Origin: Stutzerimonas balearica DSM 6083
GTDB lineage: Bacteria > Pseudomonadota > Gammaproteobacteria > Pseudomonadales > Pseudomonadaceae
Assembly (NCBI RefSeq): GCF_000818015.1
Contig: NZ_CP007511.1
Coordinates: 620,001 to 684,000 of the forward strand
Direction of reading: 5' to 3'
DNA: 64,000 nt
Shown piece by piece: positions 38,628-47,370 of the stretch. Both the position numbers and the translations under genes were made by a program. The notes under the pieces are model-generated. The model was not told the DNA's origin. It searched no databases and saw only the letters and a list, made by a program, of their open reading frames with translations. Positions within the stretch are counted from its first letter, which is position 1. Each line of letters opens with the position of its first letter.

Positions 38628-39587
38628 ATGTCGCGGGACTGGCTGGAAGAACACCAGATAGCATTTTATTTCGCGGCGGTGGTGGCCGCTGCCATTGCAG
38701 GCCTGAGCTCTGCGCAATTCACCGGACTGACGGCCATGGCCATCACACCGGCGATTGCCGTGCTGATGTATGCCATGTTTCTGCAGATTCCTTTTTTGGA
38801 GCTGCGAGAAGCTTTTGCCAACCGCCGCTTCGTCGGTGCCTTGTTGCTGGCCAACTTCCTATTGGTGCCATTGATGGTGTGGCTGGTGACGTGGCCGCTC
38901 TCATCGAACAAGGCCTTGTTGGTCGGCGCGCTGCTTGTCCTGCTGACGCCTTGTATCGATTACGTGGTGGTCTTCACCCACCTGGGCAAAGGGGACTCTC
39001 GTCTGGTGCTCGCGGCGACGCCATTGCTGCTGTTGCTCCAGCTTCTGCTGCTGCCCCTCTACTTGCGGCTAATCCTTGGCCCCGAAGCCGGCACAGTGAT
39101 CGAGCTGTGGCCCTTCGCAGAAGCCTTCCTGTTACTGATCGTCCTACCCTTGGTAGCGGCTGTGCTCACCGAATTTGGCGGACGCCGATCTCTGCTGCTT
39201 CGCGCATGGAGCGCAGGTTGGGCCTGGCTGCCAGTGCCTGCAATGGCCCTGGTTCTAATCGTGGTGGTGGGTTCGCAGATCGCGGCTGTCGTGTACCAAC
39301 TCGACATCCTGGCGCCGTTGCTTCCGGTATACGGAGCGTTTCTACTACTCGCTCCGGCCCTCGGCGTACTCAGCTCCCGGCTATTTGGCTTGGAGGCTTC
39401 TGCCGCACGGGCAGTGGCCTTTAGCTCAGGCACTCGCAACTCGCTTGTAGTGCTTCCCCTGGCCCTAGCGCTCCCGGAGTCCATTCGCGCGCTGGCCGCG
39501 GCGGCTGTGATTACTCAGACACTCGTAGAACTGATTGGTGAATTGATCTACTTACGGGCGATTCCAGCCATGGTCAGAAACAGTTGA
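38628..39587 (+). CDS. Arsenic-resistance / bile-acid symporter-family transporter
   Basis: The 319-residue protein has about ten membrane helices (for example LTAMAITPAIAVLMYAMFLQIPF and ALLVGALLVLLTPCIDYVVVF). It includes the GTRNSLVVLPLALALP stretch seen in ACR3/BASS proteins. LTPCIDYV is like the conserved TPCxxY with the reactive Cys of ACR3. It may export arsenite, but no arsR or arsC is nearby, so the substrate is uncertain. The start at 38628 has AAGGGAAG upstream. Confidence 0.75.
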   Translation: MSRDWLEEHQIAFYFAAVVAAAIAGLSSAQFTGLTAMAITPAIAVLMYAMFLQIPFLELREAFANRRFVGALLLANFLLVPLMVWLVTWPLSSNKALLVGALLVLLTPCIDYVVVFTHLGKGDSRLVLAATPLLLLLQLLLLPLYLRLILGPEAGTVIELWPFAEAFLLLIVLPLVAAVLTEFGGRRSLLLRAWSAGWAWLPVPAMALVLIVVVGSQIAAVVYQLDILAPLLPVYGAFLLLAPALGVLSSRLFGLEASAARAVAFSSGTRNSLVVLPLALALPESIRALAAAAVITQTLVELIGELIYLRAIPAMVRNS

Positions 39588-39612
39588 GCCTCGTCGAAAT
39601 CGGCGAGAGCGC

Positions 39613-39975
39613 TCATGCCTCGTGCTGTGGAGCAAGATTGATCAGCGGCGCAATGATGAGCTGAGCGGAGCGCGCCCAAGAAACCAGTGCCTCAAGATCC
39701 ATCTGTAGAGATTGGGCTTCTGTCCAGATACAAGCACTCTCGGCAGGCACCGTAAGAGCGATGCCCTCAACTATCGTCAGAGCCATCGCATGCAATCTCA
39801 GTAGCTCGTCGCGAATGGAGGTGATTCCACCCAGTTCCACCAAGCAGACGTCCAAGCGATCAACCAGCCGGAGCAGTTGAGAGGTGTCGAAGCTGTCGCG
39901 CAGGTTTTCCAACGCCACGGCGTCCACTTCGCCGTACGGTGTAAGGCGGAAGGATGCGGGAGGAATGTTGATCAT
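39613..39975 (-). CDS. tnpC: TnpC-like transposase-regulator protein of a Tn4652-type transposon
   Basis: The 120-residue soluble, mostly helical protein (RLVDRLDVCLVELGGITSIRDELLRLHAMALTIVEG) has the length known for TnpC of Tn4652, which regulates transposase level post-transcriptionally. The ATG overlaps the stop of a truncated upstream frame that looks like the end of TnpA, as expected for tnpA-tnpC. The family call rests on size and context and is moderate. Confidence 0.55.
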   Translation of the reverse strand: MINIPPASFRLTPYGEVDAVALENLRDSFDTSQLLRLVDRLDVCLVELGGITSIRDELLRLHAMALTIVEGIALTVPAESACIWTEAQSLQMDLEALVSWARSAQLIIAPLINLAPQHEA

Positions 39976-40145
39976 GGCGTTTTCTCGGTATCTAGCTGGC
40001 TAGGTCTGATCACCCGCAGCGAGCCGGCAGCTTGTTGGAACACCGAGTCCTTGATCCAGGGCTCCGGTGGCCGGTTTAGCTTGAGGTTGAATTCGCCGAA
40101 GCGCTTGAGGTTGCTGGTCAGGTAGAGTGGTTGGGCCCCCTTCAG
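39972..40145 (-). pseudogene. tnpA: 3' remnant of a Tn3-family tnpA
   Basis: The last 55-60 codons of a minus-strand frame encode PLYLTSNLKRFGEFNLKLNR PPEPW and end TGA inside the tnpC start. The LT..LKRFG...L pattern resembles the C-terminus of Tn3-family transposases. Upstream of about 40145 the similarity stops, so the transposon is truncated. No Tn3-type terminal repeat is visible. Confidence 0.55.
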
Positions 40146-40190
40146 CATACATAGCGGAACTGGTGTAGACGACTAGCCCTGAGCTAGGCC

Positions 40191-40460
40191 TTGGGCTTTC
40201 AAGCAGCTCCAATGATCGGCACTGAAGTGCTAGGGAGCGGATTACTTCTAAAATTCTGGCTAACACGCTCACACTTAAAAACGCTTCTGGATATGCTGGA
40301 AAAAGGCAAGCCAAGCAGGCGAAAAATTGACACTAACTACTTTCAATACAATGGTTATTTCTTGGGATATAACTCTTCTAAAGATAATGCCGGTAAATAC
40401 GGATTTGAAGAAAGCCCTGCTGAAATCAAGCAAAAAGTGAAAGAGCTTTTACTAATCTAG
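40191..40460 (+). CDS. Doubtful small open frame
   Basis: The 89-codon frame reads LLKFWLTRSHLKTLLDMLEKGKPSRRK and then IDTNYFQYNGYFLGYNSSKD. The second part is AT-rich and looks like real coding sequence. The first part overlaps decayed transposon sequence. It may be the 3' end of a lost gene. I cannot name it. Confidence 0.3.
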   Translation: MGFQAAPMIGTEVLGSGLLLKFWLTRSHLKTLLDMLEKGKPSRRKIDTNYFQYNGYFLGYNSSKDNAGKYGFEESPAEIKQKVKELLLI

Positions 40461-40615
40461 CTCGGTCGAACAAACTAGGTCTATTGCTCGTTGAGTGATC
40501 GTCTCTGAGCATTTTAACTGCTGCCGTTGCTGGCAGCCATGAGTCAAAAATTGCACTCAACGACAGGCAGCTTTTGGCCGACAGGTGCCTGTCGTCACCG
40601 GCTGCAATCGGCCGA

Positions 40616-40772
40616 GGCTGTGTAAAAACGTTTTCGAGCGCGACAGGTACTCAAAACCGGACTGGAAATCGCGCATCTGGGCGAAATCCACATCTGCTGA
40701 GGTGCCGAAAAATTTCAGATTTCACGTAGACGCGCGCACTTCAATTTTGACGAAGCGTTTTTACACACTCTG
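40616..40772. repeat. MITE-like element or IS remnant with TGTGTAAAAACG ends
   Basis: A 150-bp segment is bounded by TGTGTAAAAACG on the left (from about 40619) and CGTTTTTACACA on the right (to about 40769), a perfect 12-bp inverted repeat. It extends imperfectly inward (TTTTCG / CGAAG). There is no gene inside. Size and structure fit a non-autonomous miniature element. The parent IS is not in the window. Confidence 0.6.
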
Positions 40773-40938
40773 GGCCAAAAGCAGGCATTAGATGTGACCA
40801 CGGCACTCGAGGTGATTCAAAACTGCTCTAGACGTTCGTCTTCAGCTGATAGCCATATGGACAGCACACACCACCCAAGGTACGGTTCATTTGCCATGGT
40901 AATACGCCATTATCAAGCGATGCCTAGAGGGATTTAGA

Positions 40939-42597
40939 GTGCACGTTAAAGCCATCAAGCTGATCAACTTCAAAAAATTTCGCGACGAACTTCTAGAATT
41001 CAACGACGACGTCAATATTTTCGTCGGCGACAACAATGCTGGTAAAAGCACAATCTTGGAAGCGTTAGAAATTGTGCTCAATTACAATCATCGTGGACGG
41101 CCCTTCAACGGCGAGTTCTCCCCTGATCTTTTCAATCAGGATGCCGTCACGCGGTTTCTCGCCTCTGACTTGAGCTCCAAGCACCTGCCCAGCCTTATCA
41201 TCGAAGCCTACATTGACGGTGTGCCTGAGTACCGAGGCTCGAACAACAGCCTCAAGGCTGACGCCCAGGGCGTCTTGGTACAAGCCTGTTTCGACCCGTC
41301 GCTGGAGGCCGTATACGAGAGCCACCTGCTGACCAAGCCGAACATCACCAGCATTCCGATCGAATTCTATAAGGTGGAATGGCTCGATTTCGGTTGGAAT
41401 CCGATAAAACCGATCGCTAAGAAGTTTAAGGCGCTGTACATCGACCCCACACGTATCCACCCAACCATGGGGAAGAACCAGTACATTTCGAGCATTCTCA
41501 ACACCGCATTGGCGAAGGAAGAGCTCGTCAAGCTGACCCTCAATTATCGTGAAAACCTGCAGGTGTTTAACAACTCCGGGGAGGTCAGGACGGTCAATGC
41601 CAGCCTTGATGCGGGTCACCTTATCACCGATAGCAAGCTCACCATTGCAGCAAGTACGTTACCTGCGGGCTCCATCCAGACCGGCCTACAGCTTGAGGTC
41701 GATGATGTGCCTTTTCACCTCATCGGCAAGGGTGAACAGAGCAATGTGCAGATTAAACTGGCCATTCAGAACAAATCCCACGACATCGATCTGGTGATGA
41801 TGGAAGAGCCCGAAAATCATCTATCTCACACCAATCTGAACAAGCTTGTGCACTACATCGAAACCCAGCGAGGAGACAAGCAGCTGTTCCTGACCACCCA
41901 CAGCTCGTATGTGTTGAACAAGCTGAGTATCGACAAAATTTGCCTTGTGCAGTCAGGGTACAAAAGGCTGCACACGCTAGACGCTAAAGTGGTGAAGACC
42001 CTCAAGCGTCTTCCTGGCTACGACACCTTGCGGGTGGCACTGTCGGGCAAGGTCATCCTGGTCGAGGGGCCGTCGGACGAACTGGTGCTCAAGAAAATCT
42101 ACCAACGAAAACACAACCGACTGCCTGAGCAGGACGGGATAGATATCATCGTGGTACGCGGTGTAGGTTTCAAGACGTTCATCGAAGTCGGTAAAGAGAT
42201 CGGCACCAAGATCCATGTGCTCAGGGATAATGACGGCGACTATAACGGTAACGTTGTACAAGGACGTCTGGAATACGCTGCGTTTCCTAACATCAAGCTG
42301 TACTCGTCGATGAACGACGCCGAATTTTCGCTTGAGCCAGCGATGATTTATGCCAACGCAGTTGACATTAAAACCCTTGACGCTTTCGCAAAGGAAGTCT
42401 TGTCGACGGAAACCTTCAATATCTACAACGCAGAGGTCTCTCTGGAGGATCGAAGGGAAAATTTGATCCGTTGGTTCAAGAGCGTAAAGGGCAACGGTAA
42501 AGGCGCTCGCAAGGTCGACTCTGCGGTCAAACTGTTCGATGGCGCACTGGACTTCAAGTACCCAGCCTTTCTAGACGAGGTGCTCGATTTTGCCTAA
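40939..42597 (+). CDS. gajA: Gabija GajA, OLD-family ATP-dependent nuclease
   Basis: The 552-residue protein (GTG start after AGAGGGA) has an ABC-type ATPase with Walker A GDNNAGKST (residues 30-38), EEPENHLSHTN as Walker B, and TTHSSYVL as H-loop. The C-terminal TOPRIM nuclease has E376 in ILVEGPSDE and D430/D432 in LRDNDGD. GajA nicks phage DNA when nucleotide levels fall and acts in a complex with GajB. It overlaps the next gene by 8 bp. Length fits the family (about 560-580). Confidence 0.88.
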   Translation: MHVKAIKLINFKKFRDELLEFNDDVNIFVGDNNAGKSTILEALEIVLNYNHRGRPFNGEFSPDLFNQDAVTRFLASDLSSKHLPSLIIEAYIDGVPEYRGSNNSLKADAQGVLVQACFDPSLEAVYESHLLTKPNITSIPIEFYKVEWLDFGWNPIKPIAKKFKALYIDPTRIHPTMGKNQYISSILNTALAKEELVKLTLNYRENLQVFNNSGEVRTVNASLDAGHLITDSKLTIAASTLPAGSIQTGLQLEVDDVPFHLIGKGEQSNVQIKLAIQNKSHDIDLVMMEEPENHLSHTNLNKLVHYIETQRGDKQLFLTTHSSYVLNKLSIDKICLVQSGYKRLHTLDAKVVKTLKRLPGYDTLRVALSGKVILVEGPSDELVLKKIYQRKHNRLPEQDGIDIIVVRGVGFKTFIEVGKEIGTKIHVLRDNDGDYNGNVVQGRLEYAAFPNIKLYSSMNDAEFSLEPAMIYANAVDIKTLDAFAKEVLSTETFNIYNAEVSLEDRRENLIRWFKSVKGNGKGARKVDSAVKLFDGALDFKYPAFLDEVLDFA

Positions 42598-43774
42598 CGA
42601 ACTCTGGGTCGCAGGCGCCGGATCAGGGAAAACGCACAAGATCATTACTGAAGCCATTGAGACCATCAAGGCTGGTGGACGTGTGCTTGTAGTCACCTAT
42701 ACAACCAATAATCAGGCAGAGTTGCGCTCTCGTTTTGTTGAGTTGTACGGTGCTAGCAGTGAGCACTTCGTCGTCAAGGGGCTGTTCTCTTTTTACCTGG
42801 AAGATATGGTGCGTCCCTATCAGAGCGAGGTATTTCCAGATCGGATCACGACTATCTCGTTCACTGAGAACAACCCTCACTTAATATCGGGTACAACCTA
42901 CTACATTGAAGGCAGAGCTGAAAAATCGGAAGATGGCACGATCAATCCACTGCATTACCTGACGCCCTGCAAAACAAAGGCGTACTCCGGGTTTTTGGCA
43001 AAGCTTGCGACCCTCATTGCGAAACTATCCAAAAATGCCCCTGCCAAGCGGTTGAAGGAGATTTATCAAAGGGTCTATTTTGATGAAGTGCAGGATTTGG
43101 TCGGTTGGGACTACGACGTGATCAAATCACTCAACAAGGTCATGGTCGACTCGATCTGTTGTGTGGGCGACTTTCGACAGACAATCTACACAACGACGTT
43201 CGGCCATAAGGCTCCGCAGACGCCTCAACAGAAGGTCGATTACTTCGTCGGGAAAATGAAGTTCGAAAAGCATTCGATGCCGAAGAATCGCAGGTGCATA
43301 CAAGAAATCTGCGACCTCTCCGACACGATCCACCTGGGGCTGTATGACAAGACGGTAACAGGTGTCGAGAAAGTGCCAGACGAAATATCGCATCACCATG
43401 GCACCTTCATAGTGAAACAATCTCAGGTGAGCGATTACTTGGCAGCGTTTCAGCCTCAAGTACTGCGCTGGTCGTCCACCACCGGCACTGGATACCTACC
43501 GGGTAACCTTATCTGTTATACGTTCGGTTCCTGCAAAGGCTTAGGCTTTGATCGAGTGCTTGTGATCCCGTCAGATAAACATCTGAAGTTCATTGGCGGA
43601 AATGCCAAAGTGTTCGACAAGGATAAGACGGAGGAGTCGCGAAACAAGCTATACGTCGCGATTACCCGCGCGCGCTATAGCCTGGCCTTCCTCGTCGAGG
43701 ATAAGAAGGTGAAAGGGCTCCCTTACCCCATATGGGATGGCTCTGGCGCGCTCAATGCAGTGATCGAAAAGTGA
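42590..43774 (+). CDS. gajB: Gabija GajB, UvrD-like helicase
   Basis: The 394-residue protein (TTG start, GAGG 8 bases upstream) has Walker A GAGSGKTHK (residues 8-16), VVTYTTNNQAELRSRF (Ia), YFDEVQDLVGWDYDV (II), VGDFRQTIY (III) and NKLYVAITRARYSL (VI). It is the superfamily I partner of GajA and senses DNA ends. It is about 100 residues shorter than the Bacillus GajB, mainly from insertion subdomains. The overlap with gajA supports a working pair. Confidence 0.86.
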   Translation: MPNELWVAGAGSGKTHKIITEAIETIKAGGRVLVVTYTTNNQAELRSRFVELYGASSEHFVVKGLFSFYLEDMVRPYQSEVFPDRITTISFTENNPHLISGTTYYIEGRAEKSEDGTINPLHYLTPCKTKAYSGFLAKLATLIAKLSKNAPAKRLKEIYQRVYFDEVQDLVGWDYDVIKSLNKVMVDSICCVGDFRQTIYTTTFGHKAPQTPQQKVDYFVGKMKFEKHSMPKNRRCIQEICDLSDTIHLGLYDKTVTGVEKVPDEISHHHGTFIVKQSQVSDYLAAFQPQVLRWSSTTGTGYLPGNLICYTFGSCKGLGFDRVLVIPSDKHLKFIGGNAKVFDKDKTEESRNKLYVAITRARYSLAFLVEDKKVKGLPYPIWDGSGALNAVIEK

Positions 43775-43847
43775 GGCGGAGAGGCTGACGACTCATGTTG
43801 AGTGACGAGAAGCCGCCTCTCCCCGCGGACATTTCAGGAGCAATACC

Positions 43848-44126
43848 ATGACGATGGCCCATGAGCGCACCCGTAGCGTTGTTCAAACACGGGACTTCCT
43901 ACAGGAGCTGGCTAGGGACACGAGCCTTCCTGAAAACGTACGGTACCAAGCAAATAATCTACTTCGGCATTACCCGACAGCAGAAGCCGTCTGGTTGGCT
44001 GGTCGAGTGGAAGAGCGATCCAAGCAAGAGCTTTCCCTATTGGCCGACAAGCATGGACCTCTACATCCGGTGTTAGTCAGCTGGCTGTTAAATGATCCGA
44101 TGTTTTCGGATCACGGAGCCAGCTGA
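43848..44126 (+). CDS. BPSL0761-type small hypothetical
   Basis: The 92-residue protein starts MTMAHERTRSVVQTRDFLQELARD, a pattern I recognise from small proteins on proteobacterial islands. Helical segments (VRYQANNLLRHYPTAEAV) follow. CAGGAG lies 7 bases before the ATG. It has no known activity. It follows gajB by 73 bp and could be a late member of that operon. Confidence 0.6.
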   Translation: MTMAHERTRSVVQTRDFLQELARDTSLPENVRYQANNLLRHYPTAEAVWLAGRVEERSKQELSLLADKHGPLHPVLVSWLLNDPMFSDHGAS

Positions 44127-44338
44127 GCCGGGGCGCAACACTGGCAAGAGGATCCCCCTCGTCAGGTGTTCAAGGGGCAGATGCTGGCTGTGGCCTTGAT
44201 GTCCATCATGCCGTTTAAATAGGCCCCGTTTATCTCTGAGCGGCCCGAAGGGAGCCGTGCACTGGGCGTGATTGACATACCGCCGTGCCGTAACAGCTTC
44301 CCTCGTATCTATAATTGGTGGCTCAGCTAGGAGCCATC

Positions 44339-46864
44339 ATGAGTTTGTTGCCGATTGAATCTGTTTTGCCCGCTTTAAGAGATGCCTTGTCTGCACGTAA
44401 TGAAGTTGTACTTGAGGCAGCGCCGGGGGCAGGCAAAACAACGCGAGTACCAATAGCGCTGCTGGAAGAGCCTTGGCTGGCCGACCAGACTATTGTCATG
44501 CTCGAACCACGTCGACTAGCTGCCAGAGCCGCAGCTGAGCGACTGGCGAGCGAGCTGGGAGAAAGCGTTGGGCAAACAGTCGGCTATCGAATTCGCTTGG
44601 AGAGTAAGGTCGGACCACAGACTCGAATTGAAGTAGTGACTGAAGGCATTCTTACTCGTCGGCTTCAAGACGATCCTGCCCTAGATGGCGTTGGGCTGCT
44701 CATATTTGATGAGTATCATCTGCGTAGTCTCGATGCCGATCTGGCGTTGGCCTTGTGTCTCAACGGCCGTGAGTTGTTGCGCGACGAACCGCCGCTGAAG
44801 GTGCTGCTGATGTCCGCCACGCTGGAAGGCGAGCGCCTGTCGCGCCTGCTGGACGAGGCGCCTGTGGTACGCAGCGAAGGTCGCATGTATCCGGTGGAGC
44901 AGCGTTGGGGGCGGCCGAGTCAGATCGGCGAGGCGCTCGAACCCCGGGTGGTACAGCCCATGCTCCAGGCCCTGGCCGATGAACCTGGCAGCCTGCTGGT
45001 GTTCCTCCCCGGCCAGGCGGAGATTCGCCGCGTCGCCGAGCAGTTGGCCGAGCGCCTCGCTGGCCGGTCAGAGATCCTGCTCTGCCCGCTCCACGGTGAA
45101 CTGGACCTCGCTGCCCAGCGCGCGGCCATCGAGCCGGCACCGGCGGGCAAGCGCAAGGTGGTGCTGGCCACCAACATCGCCGAGACCAGCCTGACCATCG
45201 ATGGCGTGCGCGTGGTGGTGGACGCGGGCCTGGAGCGTGTACCGCGCTTCGACCCGGCCAGTGGCATGACTCGCCTGGACACCCAGCGTATTTCCCGCTC
45301 CTCCGCGACCCAGCGTGCCGGCCGTGCCGGCCGTCTGCAGCCGGGTGCCTGCTACCGGCTCTGGTCTGAGGCCCAGCATGAGCAACTGGCCGCCCACGGG
45401 AGCGCGGAAATCCTCCAGGCCGACCTTGCCGGACTGGCGTTGCAACTGGCGCGCTGGGGGATTGGTGATCCCAATGAACTGGCCTGGCTCGATCCGCCGC
45501 CCACGGCTGCCTACGCCCAGGGCCGTGACCTGCTGCAACGCCTCGGCGCACTGGCCGACGATGGCAACTTGACCCGCCATGGCCAGGCCATGGCCGAACT
45601 GCCCGCCCATCCGCGCATTGCCCACCTGCTGTTACGTGGCCACGCCCTGGGACTCGGCGGCCTGGCCTGTGACCTCGCCGCCCTACTGGGCGAGCGCGAC
45701 ATCCTGCGTGGTGGCGGTGCCGACCTGCACAGCCGCCTCGCCTTGCTGGCCGGTAACGACAAGGCAGCGCGTGGCGCTCGTGGCGGCGTGCAGCGTGCTC
45801 GCCAGCTGGCGCGGCAGTTCCGTTCCTACCTGCGTGGCCCGGCCAGCGAGCCGGTGGCCGATCCGGATCACCCGCGCTGGCTCGGCTGCCTGCTGGCGTT
45901 CGCCTACCCGGACCGCATTGCCCAGCAACGTCGTGCCGGAGGGGCCGATTATCGGCTGGCCAATGGCCGTGCAGCCACCTTTGGCGAGCCGGATGCGCTG
46001 ATGAAGGAGCCCTGGTTGGTGATCGCCGATCTCGGTAGCCGCCAGGGCCAGCGTGAAGAGCGCATCTATCTCGCGGCCGACCTTGATCCCGCACTGTTCG
46101 ACGGCCCTCTGGCCGAACAGGTAAGGTGCCAGGACCTGCTCGACTGGGAAGAGCGCGAAGGTGTGCTGCGCGCCGAACGTCAGGTGAAAGTGGGTGAGTT
46201 GGTGCTGGCCCGCGAAGCCCTTGCCGAACTGGATGACGAGGCCCGCTCGCGTGCGCTGCTCGGTCTGGTGCGACGCAAGGGGCTGGAGCTGCTGCCGTGG
46301 AGTGCGGAGCTGCGCCAGTGGCAGGCGCGGGTGGCGCTGCTGCGCCGACTGGACCTGGCCGACACGGGCAGCAGCGAATGGCCAGACCTCTCCGACGCGG
46401 CGCTTCTGGCCAGCCTGGAGGAGTGGCTGCAGCCCTGGCTGGGCAAGGTCAGCCGCCTCAGCCATTTCGCCAACCTCGACCTCGCCGGCATCCTCCATGG
46501 CCTGCTGCCCTGGCCGCTGCCGCAACGCCTCGACGAGCTGGCGCCGCGTACGCTGGAAGTGCCCTCCGGCTCGCGCATCCGCCTCGACTACAGCGACGAG
46601 ATGCCGGTTCTCGCGGTGCGCCTCCAAGAGCTGTTCGGCCTCGCCGACACTCCGCGCATCGCCGGTGGCCGTCAGGGCGTCAAGCTGCACCTGCTGTCCC
46701 CGGCCCAGCGCCCGGTGCAGGTCACCCAGGACCTGGCGAGTTTCTGGCGCAATACCTACGCGGAAGTGAAGAAAGATTTACGAGGTAGGTACCCTAAGCA
46801 TTACTGGCCTGAGGACCCGCTTGTGGCCCAGGCTACAGCTAGAGCTAAGCCGCGAAAATCGTAG
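44339..46864 (+). CDS. hrpB: Complete ATP-dependent helicase HrpB carried by island 1 (mosaic)
   Basis: The 841-residue DEAH-type helicase has Walker [14 protein letters not shown] (residues 124-127), SATLEG, ETSLTIDGV, QRAGRAGR and the HrpB C-terminal domain ending RYPKHYWPEDP. It aligns end to end with the disrupted host gene. The first 380 bp are about 50% GC with many silent differences from the host 5' fragment. From about 44760 to 46765 it is GC-rich, Pseudomonas-like and about 75-80% identical by eye to the host fragment. The last 100 bp are again AT-richer. Motif II continues HLRS where the host has HERS. TATAAT at 44310 and AGGAG before the ATG give it its own promoter. It probably replaces the broken host gene. 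Confidence 0.9.
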   Translation: MSLLPIESVLPALRDALSARNEVVLEAAPGAGKTTRVPIALLEEPWLADQTIVMLEPRRLAARAAAERLASELGESVGQTVGYRIRLESKVGPQTRIEVVTEGILTRRLQDDPALDGVGLLIFDEYHLRSLDADLALALCLNGRELLRDEPPLKVLLMSATLEGERLSRLLDEAPVVRSEGRMYPVEQRWGRPSQIGEALEPRVVQPMLQALADEPGSLLVFLPGQAEIRRVAEQLAERLAGRSEILLCPLHGELDLAAQRAAIEPAPAGKRKVVLATNIAETSLTIDGVRVVVDAGLERVPRFDPASGMTRLDTQRISRSSATQRAGRAGRLQPGACYRLWSEAQHEQLAAHGSAEILQADLAGLALQLARWGIGDPNELAWLDPPPTAAYAQGRDLLQRLGALADDGNLTRHGQAMAELPAHPRIAHLLLRGHALGLGGLACDLAALLGERDILRGGGADLHSRLALLAGNDKAARGARGGVQRARQLARQFRSYLRGPASEPVADPDHPRWLGCLLAFAYPDRIAQQRRAGGADYRLANGRAATFGEPDALMKEPWLVIADLGSRQGQREERIYLAADLDPALFDGPLAEQVRCQDLLDWEEREGVLRAERQVKVGELVLAREALAELDDEARSRALLGLVRRKGLELLPWSAELRQWQARVALLRRLDLADTGSSEWPDLSDAALLASLEEWLQPWLGKVSRLSHFANLDLAGILHGLLPWPLPQRLDELAPRTLEVPSGSRIRLDYSDEMPVLAVRLQELFGLADTPRIAGGRQGVKLHLLSPAQRPVQVTQDLASFWRNTYAEVKKDLRGRYPKHYWPEDPLVAQATARAKPRKS

Positions 46865-47370
46865 GCTGTTGCTCAATGCGGGCGTGTGAACCGGAACCCA
46901 GTGTTGCCTCGAGAGCAACGCAGGTTGGCTCTCTGTTGAGTGTGCCAGTCAACCGGCGTACTAGGGCCGTGCGAGTTTTACCGTATTGCCATTCGTAGAG
47001 TCGACGTGCCCGTTTTTTGCAGATTTCGGCCCTTTGTAAATGTGTGCTCCGGAACTTAAGCGACGGTTCACCCTTGACACCCTAGTGGAGGATCATAGAT
47101 GTCGTGGACTTTGGCGGCATCGACCATGCATTCCTGGTTGATCACAACGGCCAAGTGATCTTCAGCCTTGACAAGGGTCAGGTGATGACGAACCTCAAGG
47201 ACATCTATCCGGACAGAGCCCTACGGATTGAGTCGGGCATTCAGGATGCCACCTTGCACGGGCAGGAGCGGATTGTCTCTTTCGCCCCAGTGAACGACCG
47301 GTAAACGTCGTCGTCATTAGACACGCGCTTTATGGACGCTTCGGCAGTGAAGCGAGTTGTATCGCAACAT
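46865..47370. other. Gap with a decayed sensor-domain fragment
   Basis: At 47086-47304 a frame without a start encodes DFGGIDHAFLVDHNGQVIFSLDKGQVMTNLKDIYPD. It resembles the periplasmic Cache-type sensor of chemoreceptors or diguanylate cyclases. It is a remnant of about 73 codons. GTTGCCTCGAGAGCAAC near 46907 could be a weak terminator for hrpB. Nothing else is visible. Confidence 0.5.

Noticed and set aside
40585..40791. Small open frame in the MITE-like segment
   Set aside because: It spans the inverted repeats and has no coding character; structure explains it better.
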